NCBI GenBank assembly: GCA_019843655.1
Contig: JACDQD010000002.1
Coordinates: 19,553,154-19,617,153 of the forward strand
DNA: 64,000 bases
Source of the DNA: Lethocerus indicus
Taxonomy: Eukaryota > Arthropoda > Insecta > Hemiptera > Belostomatidae
Reading direction: 5' to 3'
Part shown: positions 39,086 to 50,853 of the stretch, one piece after another
Layout: each line of letters begins with the position of its first letter
Position numbering within the stretch: position 1 is the first letter of the stretch
Notes under the pieces: generated by a model
Databases searched by the model: none
Seen by the model: the letters and a program-made list of their open reading frames with translations, nothing else
Told to the model about the DNA's origin: nothing
Translations under genes and position numbers: made by a program

Positions 39086-39478
39086 ATTGAAGAAGTAAAG
39101 CCAGAAGAAAGCAGAAGGAAAAACAAGGAAAGGAACAAAAAATAAGAGTACCCCTTAATTAATGTTCGACGAGGAATGGTTCACGGATTCAACTTTTCCT
39201 TAATGAAAAAATACCTCCTTTGATGAGGATTATAATATAATTAGACATCTACCAAAATAAAATGAAGTTATCATACCTCAAACAATCTTCATTTTGTAAA
39301 TAACATGTGATAAAGTATCTAAAATAATGTAAATAAATATGAAAGAGTATGAACTGGATAGATATCGCCAATAAATAGAACGAAGCTGAGCGGACATCGG
39401 ATTAATTTTAAATCCAACGCTATTTTAAAAATTTCATTCACTGGAAGTACCAGGACTCGATTATTCCGAGTATATAAC

Positions 39479-39480
<2 letters not shown>

Positions 39481-39516
<36 letters not shown>
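39481..39516. repeat. (AT)n microsatellite
   Basis: 18 AT units. Confidence 0.95.
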
Positions 39517-39518
<2 letters not shown>

Positions 39519-41318
39519 CCCCAATTGAAAGTAAAGTTTGTACTCAGAATCAAACTGAGAGCAGTGAAAATCGGCTGTAGCATTACACGGCGTTGGATAC
39601 TACCCGCATTACCTTGAATTGTTGCGGGACTAGTATCAGGTGCGCCGTATATTTCCTATTAATTTTAACGCGATATATTTTTTCATCTAATAACTACCAG
39701 TTCTTTTTCTTCCTGTACCGGCGCTAGAGTCCTCCAGAGCCCAACAATATTGCTCTACGCCTGCCTATCCGATACTACAGTCGTCGTCTCCGGTGTCTTT
39801 GACTAGCAGAGGCACAATAGTCAAGTGAGAATAGAAAAGTATAATACTCTGCACTTTATTAAATCAATAATTTAAATTTTATTATTTTACTTTATTAAAT
39901 TTATACTTAATAACATCATATTAGAAAGCAAATAACGTCGTGATATAAAATATTAGGGATACATTTTTATTTCCTACTATCCTCCAAATTTTAATTAATT
40001 CCTTTCTACTAAATTGTTACTGTGACTGGCCTGAAGAGGTCTAACGGGGTTATTGGACGGTAATAGGATATGTGCTAGTAAATGAGCATGTGATGTAGGG
40101 TCGGAATCTGGGGTAAGTCGACAACCTGAACCCTTCCGAGAATTACCCATGCTTCACGGCCCCTCGTTAATCGGCCCGCCAAATAAAGCCCCTCTCCCTC
40201 CCCCCAAAATATTTAGAAGGTTCACACAATTTCTAGAGAATTCACTGTGACTATTATCCAATTTTATTTTTTAATCCCGTACACTCTTGTCTCTATTGTT
40301 ATTTCCCACGCGTAGGTAGTATACGTGTTAACAGGTATCATTAAAAGAATCGAGAAAATTCATTAGCTAATAAATCACACACCCAACTGCCACAAGAAAC
40401 CGTATACAGTGTTAATTTAAACCGGCAGTAGAACCTGGTGAATTATTACGGCGATAAACGGGCGTTATTATTTATAAGTCAGAAATAAGTTAACAGGGGG
40501 CGCATTATTTATATTTATGTTGGTCGTGGCGACTGCCTGATCGAAATTCGTAGCAGGGCAGAATTATATTATCGTTATTGAGACGGGTGACGCGCGGAAT
40601 CGGTCTAGCCATGAATTTCTGTCGTCTGAAACGGCCATTAGATAGCATAAATATTTTCATGTTTATTACCTTCTGAATAAATAAATAGAGATTTGGCTCG
40701 TGTTTGCCAAAATACTTTTAGTTCCACGTCGGACAACTCACGTTTTGACCTCTAGAGCCCGGGACGTTCGTCCTTTCCAGTTTGAATGAATATTTTTAAA
40801 CAATTATTATAAAACAATCGGACCCGATCTCTCGGTTTCTGTAAGATTTAATCACATTAGGTGTTTGTAAACGATGCTATGAAAGAAAAAATTCGCGATA
40901 TTATTTGCAATGATTAGACAAGTCTTATATATTTCTCGTCTGAACGGTTCTCAATATAGCCTGGTGACTGGATTTATGAGTGAATGACAGAACTAAATTA
41001 TTTTTTTCATCGTGGGCTTATTCATACCCCCGCTCCCTGGATTTGTAATATTGTGGAGGCTGAGTAACGAGTGTCAGTAAGTAAAGAAGCTGTATCATCG
41101 CACTCCGCCCGGCATAAGAATGGGCCGCTGATATGAACCTAATAACGTTTGAAGGACCTTTCCTATCGCGTCGGCGGAGGAAAACATCATCGTTAAGGGA
41201 GAAAGAAGCTGGCGAAATTCTCCGCTCAGGTCGCTCCGCGTGAACTCCCGGTGTCGTTTAAAAATCGTTATTTTTAATGCATGAAACGTTATATTATTAT
41301 TTAAATAGTGTTCCACAC
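39517..41318. other. Gene desert, sixth part
   Basis: Unique sequence without coding signal. A small GC-raised patch at about 40,100-40,210 (GGCCCCTCGTTAATCGGCCC). Confidence 0.5.
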
Positions 41319-41345
41319 TATATATATATATATATATATATATAT
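41319..41345. repeat. (TA)n microsatellite
   Basis: About 13 TA units. Confidence 0.9.
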
Positions 41346-42281
41346 CATTGGACCCACTGATAAAGCGTTTTGAAATTGGAACTATCAAAATTAAAAAAAG
41401 ACCGTTGATGTTGAAATTCAAATCTTAGTAATTCATTTTTTCAATAAGCGCAGACAGTGAAATGACGGGACCTGTATTTTAGAATGGGCAAAAAACCACT
41501 ATTTATCCAATATTTAACCTCAGTTTACTTCTCGTACTGCAATGACACCAATAACTGCCTTAGCGACCTATTTACAGTAAGCTCTGCTTTACTATTGTTT
41601 GTACATTGCGCATTCTAACCCCCGGAGGTTTGCTCAACTAATGGAAGGAAGAACGCCAGTTAATCCTCCGACTATCGCCGACCGATGTAGGCCAGGGTCG
41701 GGCCACAGCAGCCAGCCCTCCTTTTGATTAAAATTCCGCCTCGAAAATTCTCAGTTTGAATTTTTATTGATGGAAATATACGACCTAGATGAAATGTAAT
41801 ACTTGTATACATGATAGACCCATTCGAGAGAGAAGTTAGAGAGAGATGGTCATTTAATGATCAGGAAAACTATATGTTTAGAACTCCAACGCGCGTGTTT
41901 GTAAGTGCGGTCAAACAGTGACCTCTGTTGTTGAATGTTTGTTTCTAGGCAACAAATAACCTTAAAACACTAACGTCCTGGACCACTCATCCAATCCAAT
42001 CAGGACTTCCCCGCTGTCCTGAAATCAGGAATTTCACCTATACCTTAATAACGTGTATATAATAATTTCACTATTTTTTCTGCGTATTGCAGCGAAGATC
42101 ACACAGGAGATAGAGACGTTGATGCGGCTTACTTCCCGGTCGACCGATAGATTGCGTATTCTATAACTTATGGTTATACCTAAATCGAATAGAGCTGCAA
42201 TATTGGCTTAATTTAGGTCCAATAAAATTGACAGAGAGAAAGAAACTCTACAGGACACTATATTTACTGCTCTGACTCTGA
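41346..42281. other. Gene desert segment
   Basis: Unique sequence with a GC-raised patch at about 41,610-41,760 and a GAGAG-rich stretch near 41,826-41,846 (CGAGAGAGAAG, AGAGAGAGATGG). No gene seen. Confidence 0.45.
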
Positions 42282-42302
42282 GTGTGTGTGTGTGTGTGTG
42301 TG
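42282..42302. repeat. (GT)n microsatellite
   Basis: About 10 GT units. Confidence 0.95.
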
Positions 42303-45272
42303 TTTATGTATATATATTCAGGCTAAAGTTTCTTTCTAAGGGAGTTTAAACAATGTGTTCCCTCGGTGTTGGGTTACACCACTGTCCTTGCGTACTCCAC
42401 GCGTAACAACGCCTTGGCCTCATAACCGGTCTGCCGCCCGTCTTATATAACCGGGGATGACAGCCGAAACACGGATATAACGTCTTAAAATAGGTCTCAA
42501 AACAGCCGACTCTGTTATAATAACCTCTCCCCTTGGAAGAAAAAAGCGACGCAGCTGCACTGTTGGCAGCCAATTGGAAACAATCGACGGGCCTTGGATA
42601 ATCAAGCCCCTCAACTCTATGCCCACGGCAAATACATGGAAATCAATACATAGAAAAAATGCCCTACCTCCCTGTATTCACATTTACGTAAGTGCCATTA
42701 TCTAACTAAACAATTATCCAGTGGATGTACCGGGTGATCCGTATCAGGTATTTTATACAGCTTGTTTGATTACGGCTAACAACGGCGGTGTAAATCGGAC
42801 ACTGGTTGAGACATGGAATAAAGTTATATGTATATTACATGCAATGAAGGTGGCTAAAAAGGTGTCCTGCATGCCCGATACACGGAAGAATTCTTTTCCC
42901 AAGGCTTATTCATGGCGTTGGTTCCTTCCCACGAATCGTTAATACTTCTCGTTCCCGATGCCTACTGGCGGTGGGAGGAATATCACAGAAGAAAACCCTA
43001 AACCACTTGTCCGCAGATGGTGGATCGCTGAGAAGAAACTCTTTCTGTCGGGGAAACAAGAACTGAACGATAACTGACCGCCAAACCAGAAAATCGACAC
43101 AGTGTGAGTGGCAACGCTCTAAAAAAGTAACAGTTCCTTAACCAAATAACAAATCCTTCCCGCGAAACTAAAGCATTTAACTCCACATTGTATTAACAAA
43201 AAGGTTTCGAGGCTTCTTCAGTTATGCCATATCACAAATATTTTCGTCACCTAATATTTTAACAAGAGGTATGCGAACGGTTCTCGGGTTCATTTCGCAC
43301 TGTTTGGTATAGTAGTTTCATGCATGGGACAAGAATTCTGGCTAATGAAAACATTTGGTACAGCAAATATTTGTTCCATACAATATTTTTTCATATGAAA
43401 TTATTAGAATACAACTCGATTATTATATTCAAGAATGTATAATTTATCATAATTCATCCACATTTTCATAATATTGTTTTCTTTTTCCCATTTCTTATAA
43501 AGCTTCTTATAGGTTAGAGATTATGAGCTTGTTACGCTCATTCATTTAAATTTATTTTTCAGTACAATCAGGGTAGATGAGTGTATGTATTTATGTACAC
43601 TGCTCCGATAACCTAACATATTTATTATAGTATAGTGAGTAATCTCTATTTACATTTTTCTCTTTGAACTGACTGGCAGTGACTCATCTATTACCCGCCA
43701 ATTCCAATGTGGTAACATTATGCAACAAGCCTAGGTTGAGTGTGATCATGACCATATTAAGATAAATACCAGCATTATTAATCTATAACAGGATGATTCC
43801 AGTCATAGAAAAACTAGTAAATTAGGGAGTATACTTAAACTCTTAAACTATAATTCGAAGAATTTTACTGTACTAATAGTATGAAAAATCAGACGGAAAA
43901 TGAAATGTAAACAAGATGTAAACCATTTACACATGTCTTCTTCAACAATAAAATGACACCATGTGACCACGAGTTTTAAATAAAGGTAAATTATAAATTT
44001 GAGATTTTACTTGATCTCGTATACAGGAAAGTCATTCGCAATGGCAAATTGAACATTGATATTTTAAATACTACTGCAATCATGTTTAAAAGTATTGATT
44101 TATTTACAAACTATTCAAAAAGTGCTATAGGATAGCTAATACTGCGGTACTGCGATTTTAATTATCGCTTTCGCCTTCGAATCGTCCGGTGACGCCTCCA
44201 TTTTGATACTCAAATTTCAATTTCAATAGCCGCACAGTTCAATTCCAATCCGTAAGTACAGTTACATAAAAGTGATTTAGTCACGTCGACTTAGTCACCG
44301 TATAACTAAAAAGATTCGTTTTATAGAATGAAAGACTAATTTCCAAGCGTTTCACAAACTCAATCTGTATTGGTTAACCTACCTTTGCCGGTGTAGAGTC
44401 GTATGAATTACAGGTGTTTGCGACCCAAAAATGAACAGAGATTAACCAAACACTTAGGAAAACCGCCATTTAATGTTTGGAACACTCGGACAAATGATTT
44501 CGATACATTAAACTAGTTCTTAATCGAAATTAACACACTTAAATGAAATAGACGCTTAAAGGTTAATTACCGCGCACATTACTAGTCAAGGCCAATAGAG
44601 TGTGCTCTGTACTCTTTTCAGTGTTGCCTAGGTTCAGCCCTTTTGCATAATGAAATTAATAAATATTCCTTTATTTTTGAACAACCAACATATCTTATTA
44701 CAACAGCCCGTTAATTTTTATCGAATAGTAAAATCGCTTATAAATGCGAAAAAATATGAAAAAGGTATACGTAGATTCGTTATAATTAATCCCAAACCAA
44801 TATGTGAGGGATATTTTGCTATTTATTTTCCCCTTTTTCCTTTTTTTGTTTTTCTTCCATTCTTTGACTACGCTTTATTCATATCCACAAAACAGTTCCA
44901 TTTTGAATGTTAAATTACTTTAATTTGTTTTTCCAATGATACACGCATTATTATTTTCATCCATTTAAAGTCAGAAACATAATGTACTGCTATTTTTTGT
45001 ATATAATATTATCTTACAGTTTCTTTTCTTATATAGCGCGTAGTAGTAGTTCTTATATGTGCTTATATATAATATATAAAATACATTTAAAAAAACGGAA
45101 TGACTAATTTAATGTTACTTCATATTTCAATAGTGTGTACACAATTGCAGAACTGTAGGGGTGAATAGGAATTGATGTAAAATGAATAACACACATACAT
45201 TTATCAAATCAACGTATTAGTTTAGTTTATTGATAAGTCATTTTCACTACAATAAATTACCTTTAGAGAGCG
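42303..45272. other. Gene desert, right end
   Basis: Mixed unique sequence to about 43,200, then AT-rich with declining CpG towards 45,200. No coding, RNA or mobile-element signal. It may contain non-coding 5' exons of the 478-codon gene, which I cannot place. Confidence 0.45.
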
Positions 45273-45846
45273 TTCCATTGTCTCTTATTAAGATCTTGAC
45301 AGATGGCAAGCTCTGACCCATAACCGATGCTGTAATTGGACGTCTAAAAACGTAATAACTTTCCTTTAGTTTCGGAAGGGCAAGTCTAATAGCTCGATTG
45401 AGCTCTTCAAAGTTAGGACGCTGTTACACAACCGCCGGTTCTATATCCAGAAAGGAGATATAAGCACAAGCCCCCTTCTTCCCTTCACCTTGACATTTAA
45501 CTTAGCACAGCGTAACTCCCTTAGGGAAACCCTATTCCCGAATGACAGTGCTCCAATCAAAATCGCCTTGAGTCAGGGACAGAGTTCGAAAACCCAGGGC
45601 TTCGGCCAACCTGGCTTTTCTAGTATAGTGGAATTCTACTGACGATGATGAGAAACCAAAACTGACAATGAGAAGGAGACAAGCACAAGGGAACAGAATA
45701 CCACTACTCTTTTTTAAATGACAGTTTCATTTCCTAGAGTAACTAGCAAATTAAAACTGTACTCGTTTTATATTCTTTTCCAGTAGTTGCAGTCTAAATG
45801 AGAGTCGTAAATCGTTCTGTAGGTCGATTTCGAGCCTTCGTCTCTC
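45273..45846 (+). promoter_or_regulatory. Upstream region of the 478-codon frame
   Basis: From about 45,270 the sequence becomes less AT-rich and CpG-containing, unlike the AT-rich stretch before it, which suggests promoter or 5' UTR. It contains a good acceptor-like pyrimidine run ending in CAG at 45783 (TTTATATTCTTTTCCAG) and a weaker TAG acceptor at 45822, consistent with an upstream non-coding exon. No TATA element is obvious. Confidence 0.35.
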
Positions 45847-47283
45847 ATGGAGGCGAAGAAGGATAGCTCGCCTGAAAGTTTGAAACGTAGTAGGGAGAAT
45901 GAACTGATGTTAATGGCGGCAGGAGGCCAGTGTACGCGAGCGGAGTACCTCAACTTATGGTTTCAAGACAGTTTCTATTTCTACTCTGTACTGCCATTGC
46001 AGAAGAAATGGTCGTGTTCGACAGAAGCGGTCTGCAAGACGGGCAGCACCCCTCTCAGCAGCCAACTCGACTTTTGGAGCGATCTCTACCCGACGATCCT
46101 CCCGAAACTACCATTTTCAGCTGAGGATATGAACAAGGCGAGCAGCAACCGACTACGGAAAATCGCCTCCATGCAAGTCAAATTCATGAACATAATCAAC
46201 TTCTTTCTCAGAGGCAGGTCGCGAACCACGTCCGAACCCAACTTCGAGAGTTCCTACGAATCGCAGGCTACGGCGAACTGCTCCCTGTTCAGCTACGCAT
46301 CGGGCACCGACGTACGGGAAAAGGGAACGTTTTCCGGTAGAAAACGGCTCGGGTTTAAGCGAAGGATAGTAACAAAATGGAGGCTCGTCAAACTACCGGT
46401 AACTACACAGTACTCGAAGCTGGAGTTAGTCGTCGGACAGTGCAATCCCTGCAGCATGTTTCGTGTTCCTCTGAACCGTATGAAAGAAAGGAGTCGGATA
46501 CGGGACATATTCGGGAAGTGGTTCACGAACGTGACTACTGAAGAATCGCGTACCTTCGAGACAGATTTAAAAGGAGTCCCAAATTGTAATGGAAAATGGT
46601 ACAACTTCAAACAAATTGGCGACAGATGTCCGTTGTTGAATTTTAAGATGGATCGTACTGGAAGGTTCCTTCGCATGTCATCGAGCGGTGATGCTTCCTT
46701 CTGTAAGCGTCGAATGTCGAAGACGACAGACTCAACTTCTTCGAACTTCAGTTCCGACCGGAGTCCCCACGCCCTGTTTTCACTTTTCAACTTTTTGAGC
46801 GGAAGTCCCAGCAGCGGTGAGAGAACGACCGCGAGAGGTGCCTACATGAGAAAGAAAGACAGGAACTACTGGGACTGGAAAAATCGGGTATTCGTCAGCC
46901 GCTTCAAAGCCCCTTTTAAGGATAGGAGTGAAACAGAACGACCGTCGATGGAACGCGACACAAAACAATTCAGTAAAACACAGAGCAGAAGCTGTTACCG
47001 GCTGAAGTCTGGAGAAATCTTCAGTTTATTTCCAAATAGTCTGAAAACCTGCGTACCTTCCTCAACATCTAATGATGAATATTTACCACCAATAAAAAAG
47101 CCATTTTCCGAAGTTGGAAACGAGAGAACAGACAAGAGAGTACGGACGAGGAAATTCAACTCTAGAGAAAAGGCAACAATTAAAGAACTGCTGCTGAGTA
47201 AGGCCAGTCACGAAACGATTATCACTTGTTTTAGGGGTGCTGAGGTCGGTGTGAACACCGGGATGGAACCTGGTCTTAAATGA
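45847..47283 (+). CDS. Unrecognised 478-residue basic protein, single long open frame
   Basis: One uninterrupted frame of 478 codons, far longer than expected by chance. Many codons end in G or C, especially in the first third, as expected of translated sequence. I recognise no domain. The product is basic and rich in Ser, Arg, Lys and Asn, with no transmembrane segment or signal peptide. Clusters such as GRKRLGFKRR and KRVRTRKFNSREK could be nuclear localisation signals. The N-terminal 130 residues (LNLWFQDSFYFYSVLP, LDFWSDLYPTILPKLPF) are the most globular-looking part and the middle looks disordered. An in-frame TAG lies at 45820-45822. Two candidate splice acceptors (ending 45783 and 45822) suggest that this may be the only coding exon behind a non-coding 5' exon. 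Poly(A) candidate AATAAA at 47610-47615. It is CpG-rich, unlike the genes to its right. It could be a fast-evolving lineage-specific gene or a domesticated element. Confidence 0.7.
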   Translation: MEAKKDSSPESLKRSRENELMLMAAGGQCTRAEYLNLWFQDSFYFYSVLPLQKKWSCSTEAVCKTGSTPLSSQLDFWSDLYPTILPKLPFSAEDMNKASSNRLRKIASMQVKFMNIINFFLRGRSRTTSEPNFESSYESQATANCSLFSYASGTDVREKGTFSGRKRLGFKRRIVTKWRLVKLPVTTQYSKLELVVGQCNPCSMFRVPLNRMKERSRIRDIFGKWFTNVTTEESRTFETDLKGVPNCNGKWYNFKQIGDRCPLLNFKMDRTGRFLRMSSSGDASFCKRRMSKTTDSTSSNFSSDRSPHALFSLFNFLSGSPSSGERTTARGAYMRKKDRNYWDWKNRVFVSRFKAPFKDRSETERPSMERDTKQFSKTQSRSCYRLKSGEIFSLFPNSLKTCVPSSTSNDEYLPPIKKPFSEVGNERTDKRVRTRKFNSREKATIKELLLSKASHETIITCFRGAEVGVNTGMEPGLK

Positions 47284-48579
47284 ACTAAAAATTAACAAAG
47301 TAAATGTGTATACATTAAAATGTGTATAAATAGTACGCAATTATTTCATAGATATCCCTCAGTGTGTAATGCTAATATCAAAAAACTTGTTTAATAGAAA
47401 ATATTTATTTACATACTTTTTATTTAACTGTTTTATATTTTAGAAATTAAATTGCAAACTATACGTTTACTCAAACTACTTGCTATTCTGATAATGTAAC
47501 TTCATGGTTTTGTTATCATTAACAACACATAACCTATTAAAACCCGAATTGTTTCTAAACTAAATTTTTATTTCTGTACTAAATTATTTCTTTATTGATG
47601 CAATTTTAAAATAAACTACACAATGAACACATATTTCTTCGTATTTATTTAACATAATTTAAACAGTGTGAACAAACATTCTCACTTATCCTAGAATACA
47701 TGGACTACATGACAAAATATGCATTGCGTACATTTGCTATACAATGATTTTTTAAATTTGTATTAATTGAATATCTTGAAGAAGCAAATCTTATAACCTC
47801 ATTACAAAATATGTTTATAATACACATTTGACTTCAATTTTTATTATTAAATAGACTCATGTATAGTTGTCTCCATACAACAATAAACACTATAGTAATT
47901 TATATTTGAATAATATTCCTCCAAAGAACTGTTTAACAGAAGATATCAAATGCACACATTCAAATGTACTGATAAAAAACATGCAATGATGTCAAAGAAA
48001 TAAATGACATTATGCACACACCATCAAAGACTGCAAGCAAGTTCTTCAATGATTAGCATTTTCATAAAATTGGATTGACATGGTGGAAATATAAAAATTA
48101 CCCTGAGTTTGAGGTAGGGACTAAGAAGGACCCTTCTCCTGCTCTAACAACAAGCAGTTAATTCCTGGAAGCCCAATAAATTATCCCTAGGAATTGCAGA
48201 GCCCTTTCTATTAGTTCTAATTAAAATATACTCTTTCCCTAATGGCTATTATTAATTGGTTTGTTTTTATATTCAATAACAGTTTTCTACTCAGAAGTAA
48301 TCCATACACAAATACACAAAAGACACACTTACTTACACATTTTTCTAATCAGTTTTTCAGCTTATAACTATAATAAGAATTGAGCATGCAACCCTGTCTT
48401 CAAACAAATGACTCTGACCTACTAACAAAACTACTCATCTAACCATATTCAAAATTCTTCAAATAATATTATTAGTATCCTTATCATCTTATAAACTTCA
48501 AACTACAATAGTCTTTCATAAAGATTCTTAACACAAGACAAAATACTACCTGTAATTTTCAATGGCAGGAATATTCTGC
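47284..48579. other. Convergent intergenic spacer, AT-rich
   Basis: Lies between the 3' ends of the 478-codon gene (+) and ITFG2 (-). Very AT-rich, with short A/T runs and almost no CpG beyond about 47,750. It holds 3' UTR sequence of both genes. I see no further gene. Confidence 0.6.
47610..47615 (+). terminator. Candidate poly(A) signal for the 478-codon gene
   Basis: First canonical AATAAA downstream of the stop at 47283, giving a 3' UTR of about 350 bases. Confidence 0.35.
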
Positions 48580-48585
48580 TTTATT
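48580..48585 (-). terminator. Poly(A) signal overlapping the ITFG2 stop codon
   Basis: The minus strand reads AATAAA here, and the ITFG2 stop TAA (48583-48581) is part of the hexamer. If used, the 3' UTR would be only about 15-30 bases. TTTATT on the plus strand near 47,838 is a more distal candidate. Confidence 0.4.
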
Positions 48586-50846
48586 TAAAATTTGGATTGT
48601 ACAAACAATATTTTGTTAGTGTTCGTAACTGCTTCTTGTTGTATTTAGATAAGTTTGGTTCCTGGGATTGAAATTTATACAGACTGTATAAAACCAAACT
48701 TTTGACCTTTATGTCATGATACACCAAAATCTGAAAATTAAAAAGTTTTAAAAAGACTACCTCTTAAGAACTAAGCATTCAAGAATTAACAGAAAAATTT
48801 AAAATAGCCAACATGAAAAATATACATTAAAAATATTTTTCATAAACGTGTTATGGTATTTAGGGATCCCTAAAATACCCTAATATACCCCTAAATACCC
48901 TAGGAGTATTAGGGTGTAGAGTATAATGGAATAGAATATCACTCTTGTGATTTTTCTTATTTTAGTAGTCTACTATTTGTTGATAGTACATATTGAATTC
49001 CAAAGAACAAAATAATTTTATGCATACAAATAACAGACCTAAACAATGAGTATACAAACGAATAATTTCTAAAACAATTAAATATTGAGAAAAATACATA
49101 TATATCACACCATTTAATGATAGGCTCAAAACTATAAGAAAAATACCTTGTTATTGAATGTTACATAAACTAGCGTTGTGGTGGAATCACTTGTGTATAC
49201 ACCAGCAGTGAAGGCTTGAACAGGTTGTCCAAGTTGGAAACAGACAGTGTTACTTTCTTCATCAACAATGTAAGTGTTACCTGACCAGCTGCATATCACT
49301 AATTGTTCCCCATCGTTTTCAGTAACTTTCGCTTTGTTGGCAGCAAAGAGCTGTTCATTTTCTAAATTTAATGTCCTGAAATACCAGAATAAATATACTC
49401 ATATGCATAAAGTAATACAACAATAAATCCAAAAATAAAGCAATAAATTAGTTTCATTAATCATTAATGACATGTATTATAAATTAATAATGTATATAAT
49501 AAACTATTAAAATGAAACTCTCAATGGAAAATACTGATATACCACATATTAGAAAATTAAAAATGTAAGTTGTCCTTTCTTATATAAAAACGGATACCAT
49601 AATAACTGTTGACGATGGATGAGCATTATACTTCCATCAATAGTGACAAGTGCATGAGCTTCCTTTTTACCAACACTGCCTATCATCTGAGCATTTATAT
49701 TATTACTTGAAACTTTGCTCACTGACACAACATGGTAATCGACCTGCATGCTTCTATCTTCCCTTGAAAAAAAACCACCTCAATATATCACTGTCCTCAA
49801 ATCAGAATTTGATTTTATAACAAACATAAACTAACACATTTTATAACACATGAACTATGGTTTTATTATATCATACTCCTACCTGTGTGTTATTGTCATG
49901 TAGGTAGCACCAGGCTGAGAAACGAGAATGCAAGGAATTCCATCAGCAATTTTTCCCAAACAAATGGAACCAACCTAAATAAAATAACTAATATTAAAAT
50001 ATGTTCTGAAATCTTAATTCTTAATCTGTAATTCTAATTCATTAATTAATTATGAAATATTCTCAGTACGACACATACAAATTGTAACATGTATTACACA
50101 AAAAAAATCTAACTTGATTTGCGGATTCACACTTGTTAAGGCACACCAAACTGGCAGCAGAAGGTGACTGTAACCACCTGTATATTCGCACTACTCTGTC
50201 AGTAAGGCCTAATACCATGTAAACTTGCCCATCACCTTGCACGTCGCCCAATACTACAACCTTTAAACAAATTTATAAAGATTTTAATAATAATACATGT
50301 TATCTATGAACAACTATCATATAATATGCACTGTAAATCTAATAATTTCAAAACCAATTTAAAGTGAAATATTATTAGAGTTTTAGTACAGAATTGGTTA
50401 AAGTAAGGTTCTCCATTTATAATACATGTCATTAATGATTAATGAAACTTAATTTATGTTGTAAATAATATAAAGTTTATTATTTAATACACCTTGGTGT
50501 TGGCGGGTATCCTCTGATTGTGGACTAGTTCAAGCTTAGCAGCATTCGCATCCTGTGTAGAATCAAGGCAGAGGTAGATGTGACACCAACCATCCCCTGA
50601 GACCACAATTAGAGCGTTGCTTCCACAGTTCATCACATCTCCCACAGCCACCGCCGTAATCATACCCAGCCCAGTAATGCTCTGCCATAGTTTGTCACCT
50701 TTATAAACAAATAGGTCACCTGAGACTCCCCCAACCACAAGTTCACTCTCACCGTCATTGTCCACGTCACCCAGGCAAACAGCATTCTGAAGGACATTGC
50801 CCACAAAGTCCAATTCAATACGATCCACAAAACAGATGGATCTCAT
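48581..50846 (-). CDS. ITFG2: ITFG2, KICSTOR complex subunit (FG-GAP repeat protein), complete, 6 exons
   Basis: Beta-propeller-type protein with FG-GAP-like repeats. In vertebrates ITFG2 is part of KICSTOR, which brings GATOR1 to lysosomes to restrain mTORC1 when amino acids are low. Exons in transcript order: 50846-50493, 50260-50114, 49974-49883, 49762-49592, 49375-49147, 48730-48581. They total 1143 nt, giving 380 residues, shorter than the human protein (about 447). Conserved signals are CLGDVDNDG with ELVVGG (residues 24-39), HNQRIPANTK (109-118), VVVLGDVQGDGQ and LTDRVVRIYRW (119-147), TIDGSIMLIHRQQLLW, and TYIVDEES in exon 5. The short last exon aligns with the family C-terminus, ending near YCLYNPN. 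The exon 4 donor, GTTTTT, is weak; it is required because the frame runs into a stop soon after. The start is the first ATG, only seven bases after the IMMP2L stop. The first exons are very secure and the exon 4 to 5 join is the least certain. Confidence 0.93.
48855..48918. repeat. Foldback cluster of TACCCTAA units in the last ITFG2 intron
   Basis: A perfect 16-bp palindrome TTTAGGGATCCCTAAA (48859-48874) extends to GGTA/TACC with one bulged base. It is followed by three imperfect copies of ATACCCTAA and then an inverted copy TATTAGGGTGTA. It resembles telomere-type words but is not the arthropod TTAGG array. It is probably a local template-switch or microsatellite product. Confidence 0.7.
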
Positions 50847-50853
50847 GACTGTT
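50847..50853 (-). other. Seven-base IMMP2L-ITFG2 intercistronic spacer
   Basis: On the minus strand the IMMP2L stop TGA is followed by AACAGTC and then the ITFG2 ATG. The AG within the spacer could serve as a splice acceptor joining a remote 5' exon to ITFG2, but the bases before it (GAGAACTGAAAC) form a very poor pyrimidine tract. The alternatives are a dicistronic mRNA read by reinitiation or an ITFG2 transcription start inside IMMP2L. Confidence 0.85.

Larger units (their letters stand above)
29575..39480. other. Gene desert, fifth part
   Basis: No gene recognised. GC-raised blocks at 30790-31190, 31990-32340, 37640-37870 and 38690-39085. Contains a C/T-rich tract near 36,450-36,480 and a near-palindrome at 33286-33308. 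Intervening sequence is AT-rich and unique. Confidence 0.5.

Noticed and set aside
38788..39138. 116-codon Pro/Leu/Thr-rich frame
   Set aside because: Explained by the G-rich block, which lacks stop codons on either strand; low-complexity product.
1..45700. Known insect microRNAs
   Set aside because: I looked for familiar seeds such as let-7, miR-10, bantam, miR-9 and miR-124 and found none; the hairpins present do not have pre-miRNA length or loop layout.
1..45700. Transposable elements
   Set aside because: No reverse transcriptase, transposase or long terminal repeats recognised. Old degraded copies cannot be excluded without a repeat library.
46293..46790. 165-codon frame antisense to the 478-codon gene
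   Set aside because: Such antisense frames arise easily opposite a GC-balanced coding exon; no recognisable motif and no separate promoter or poly(A) signal seen.
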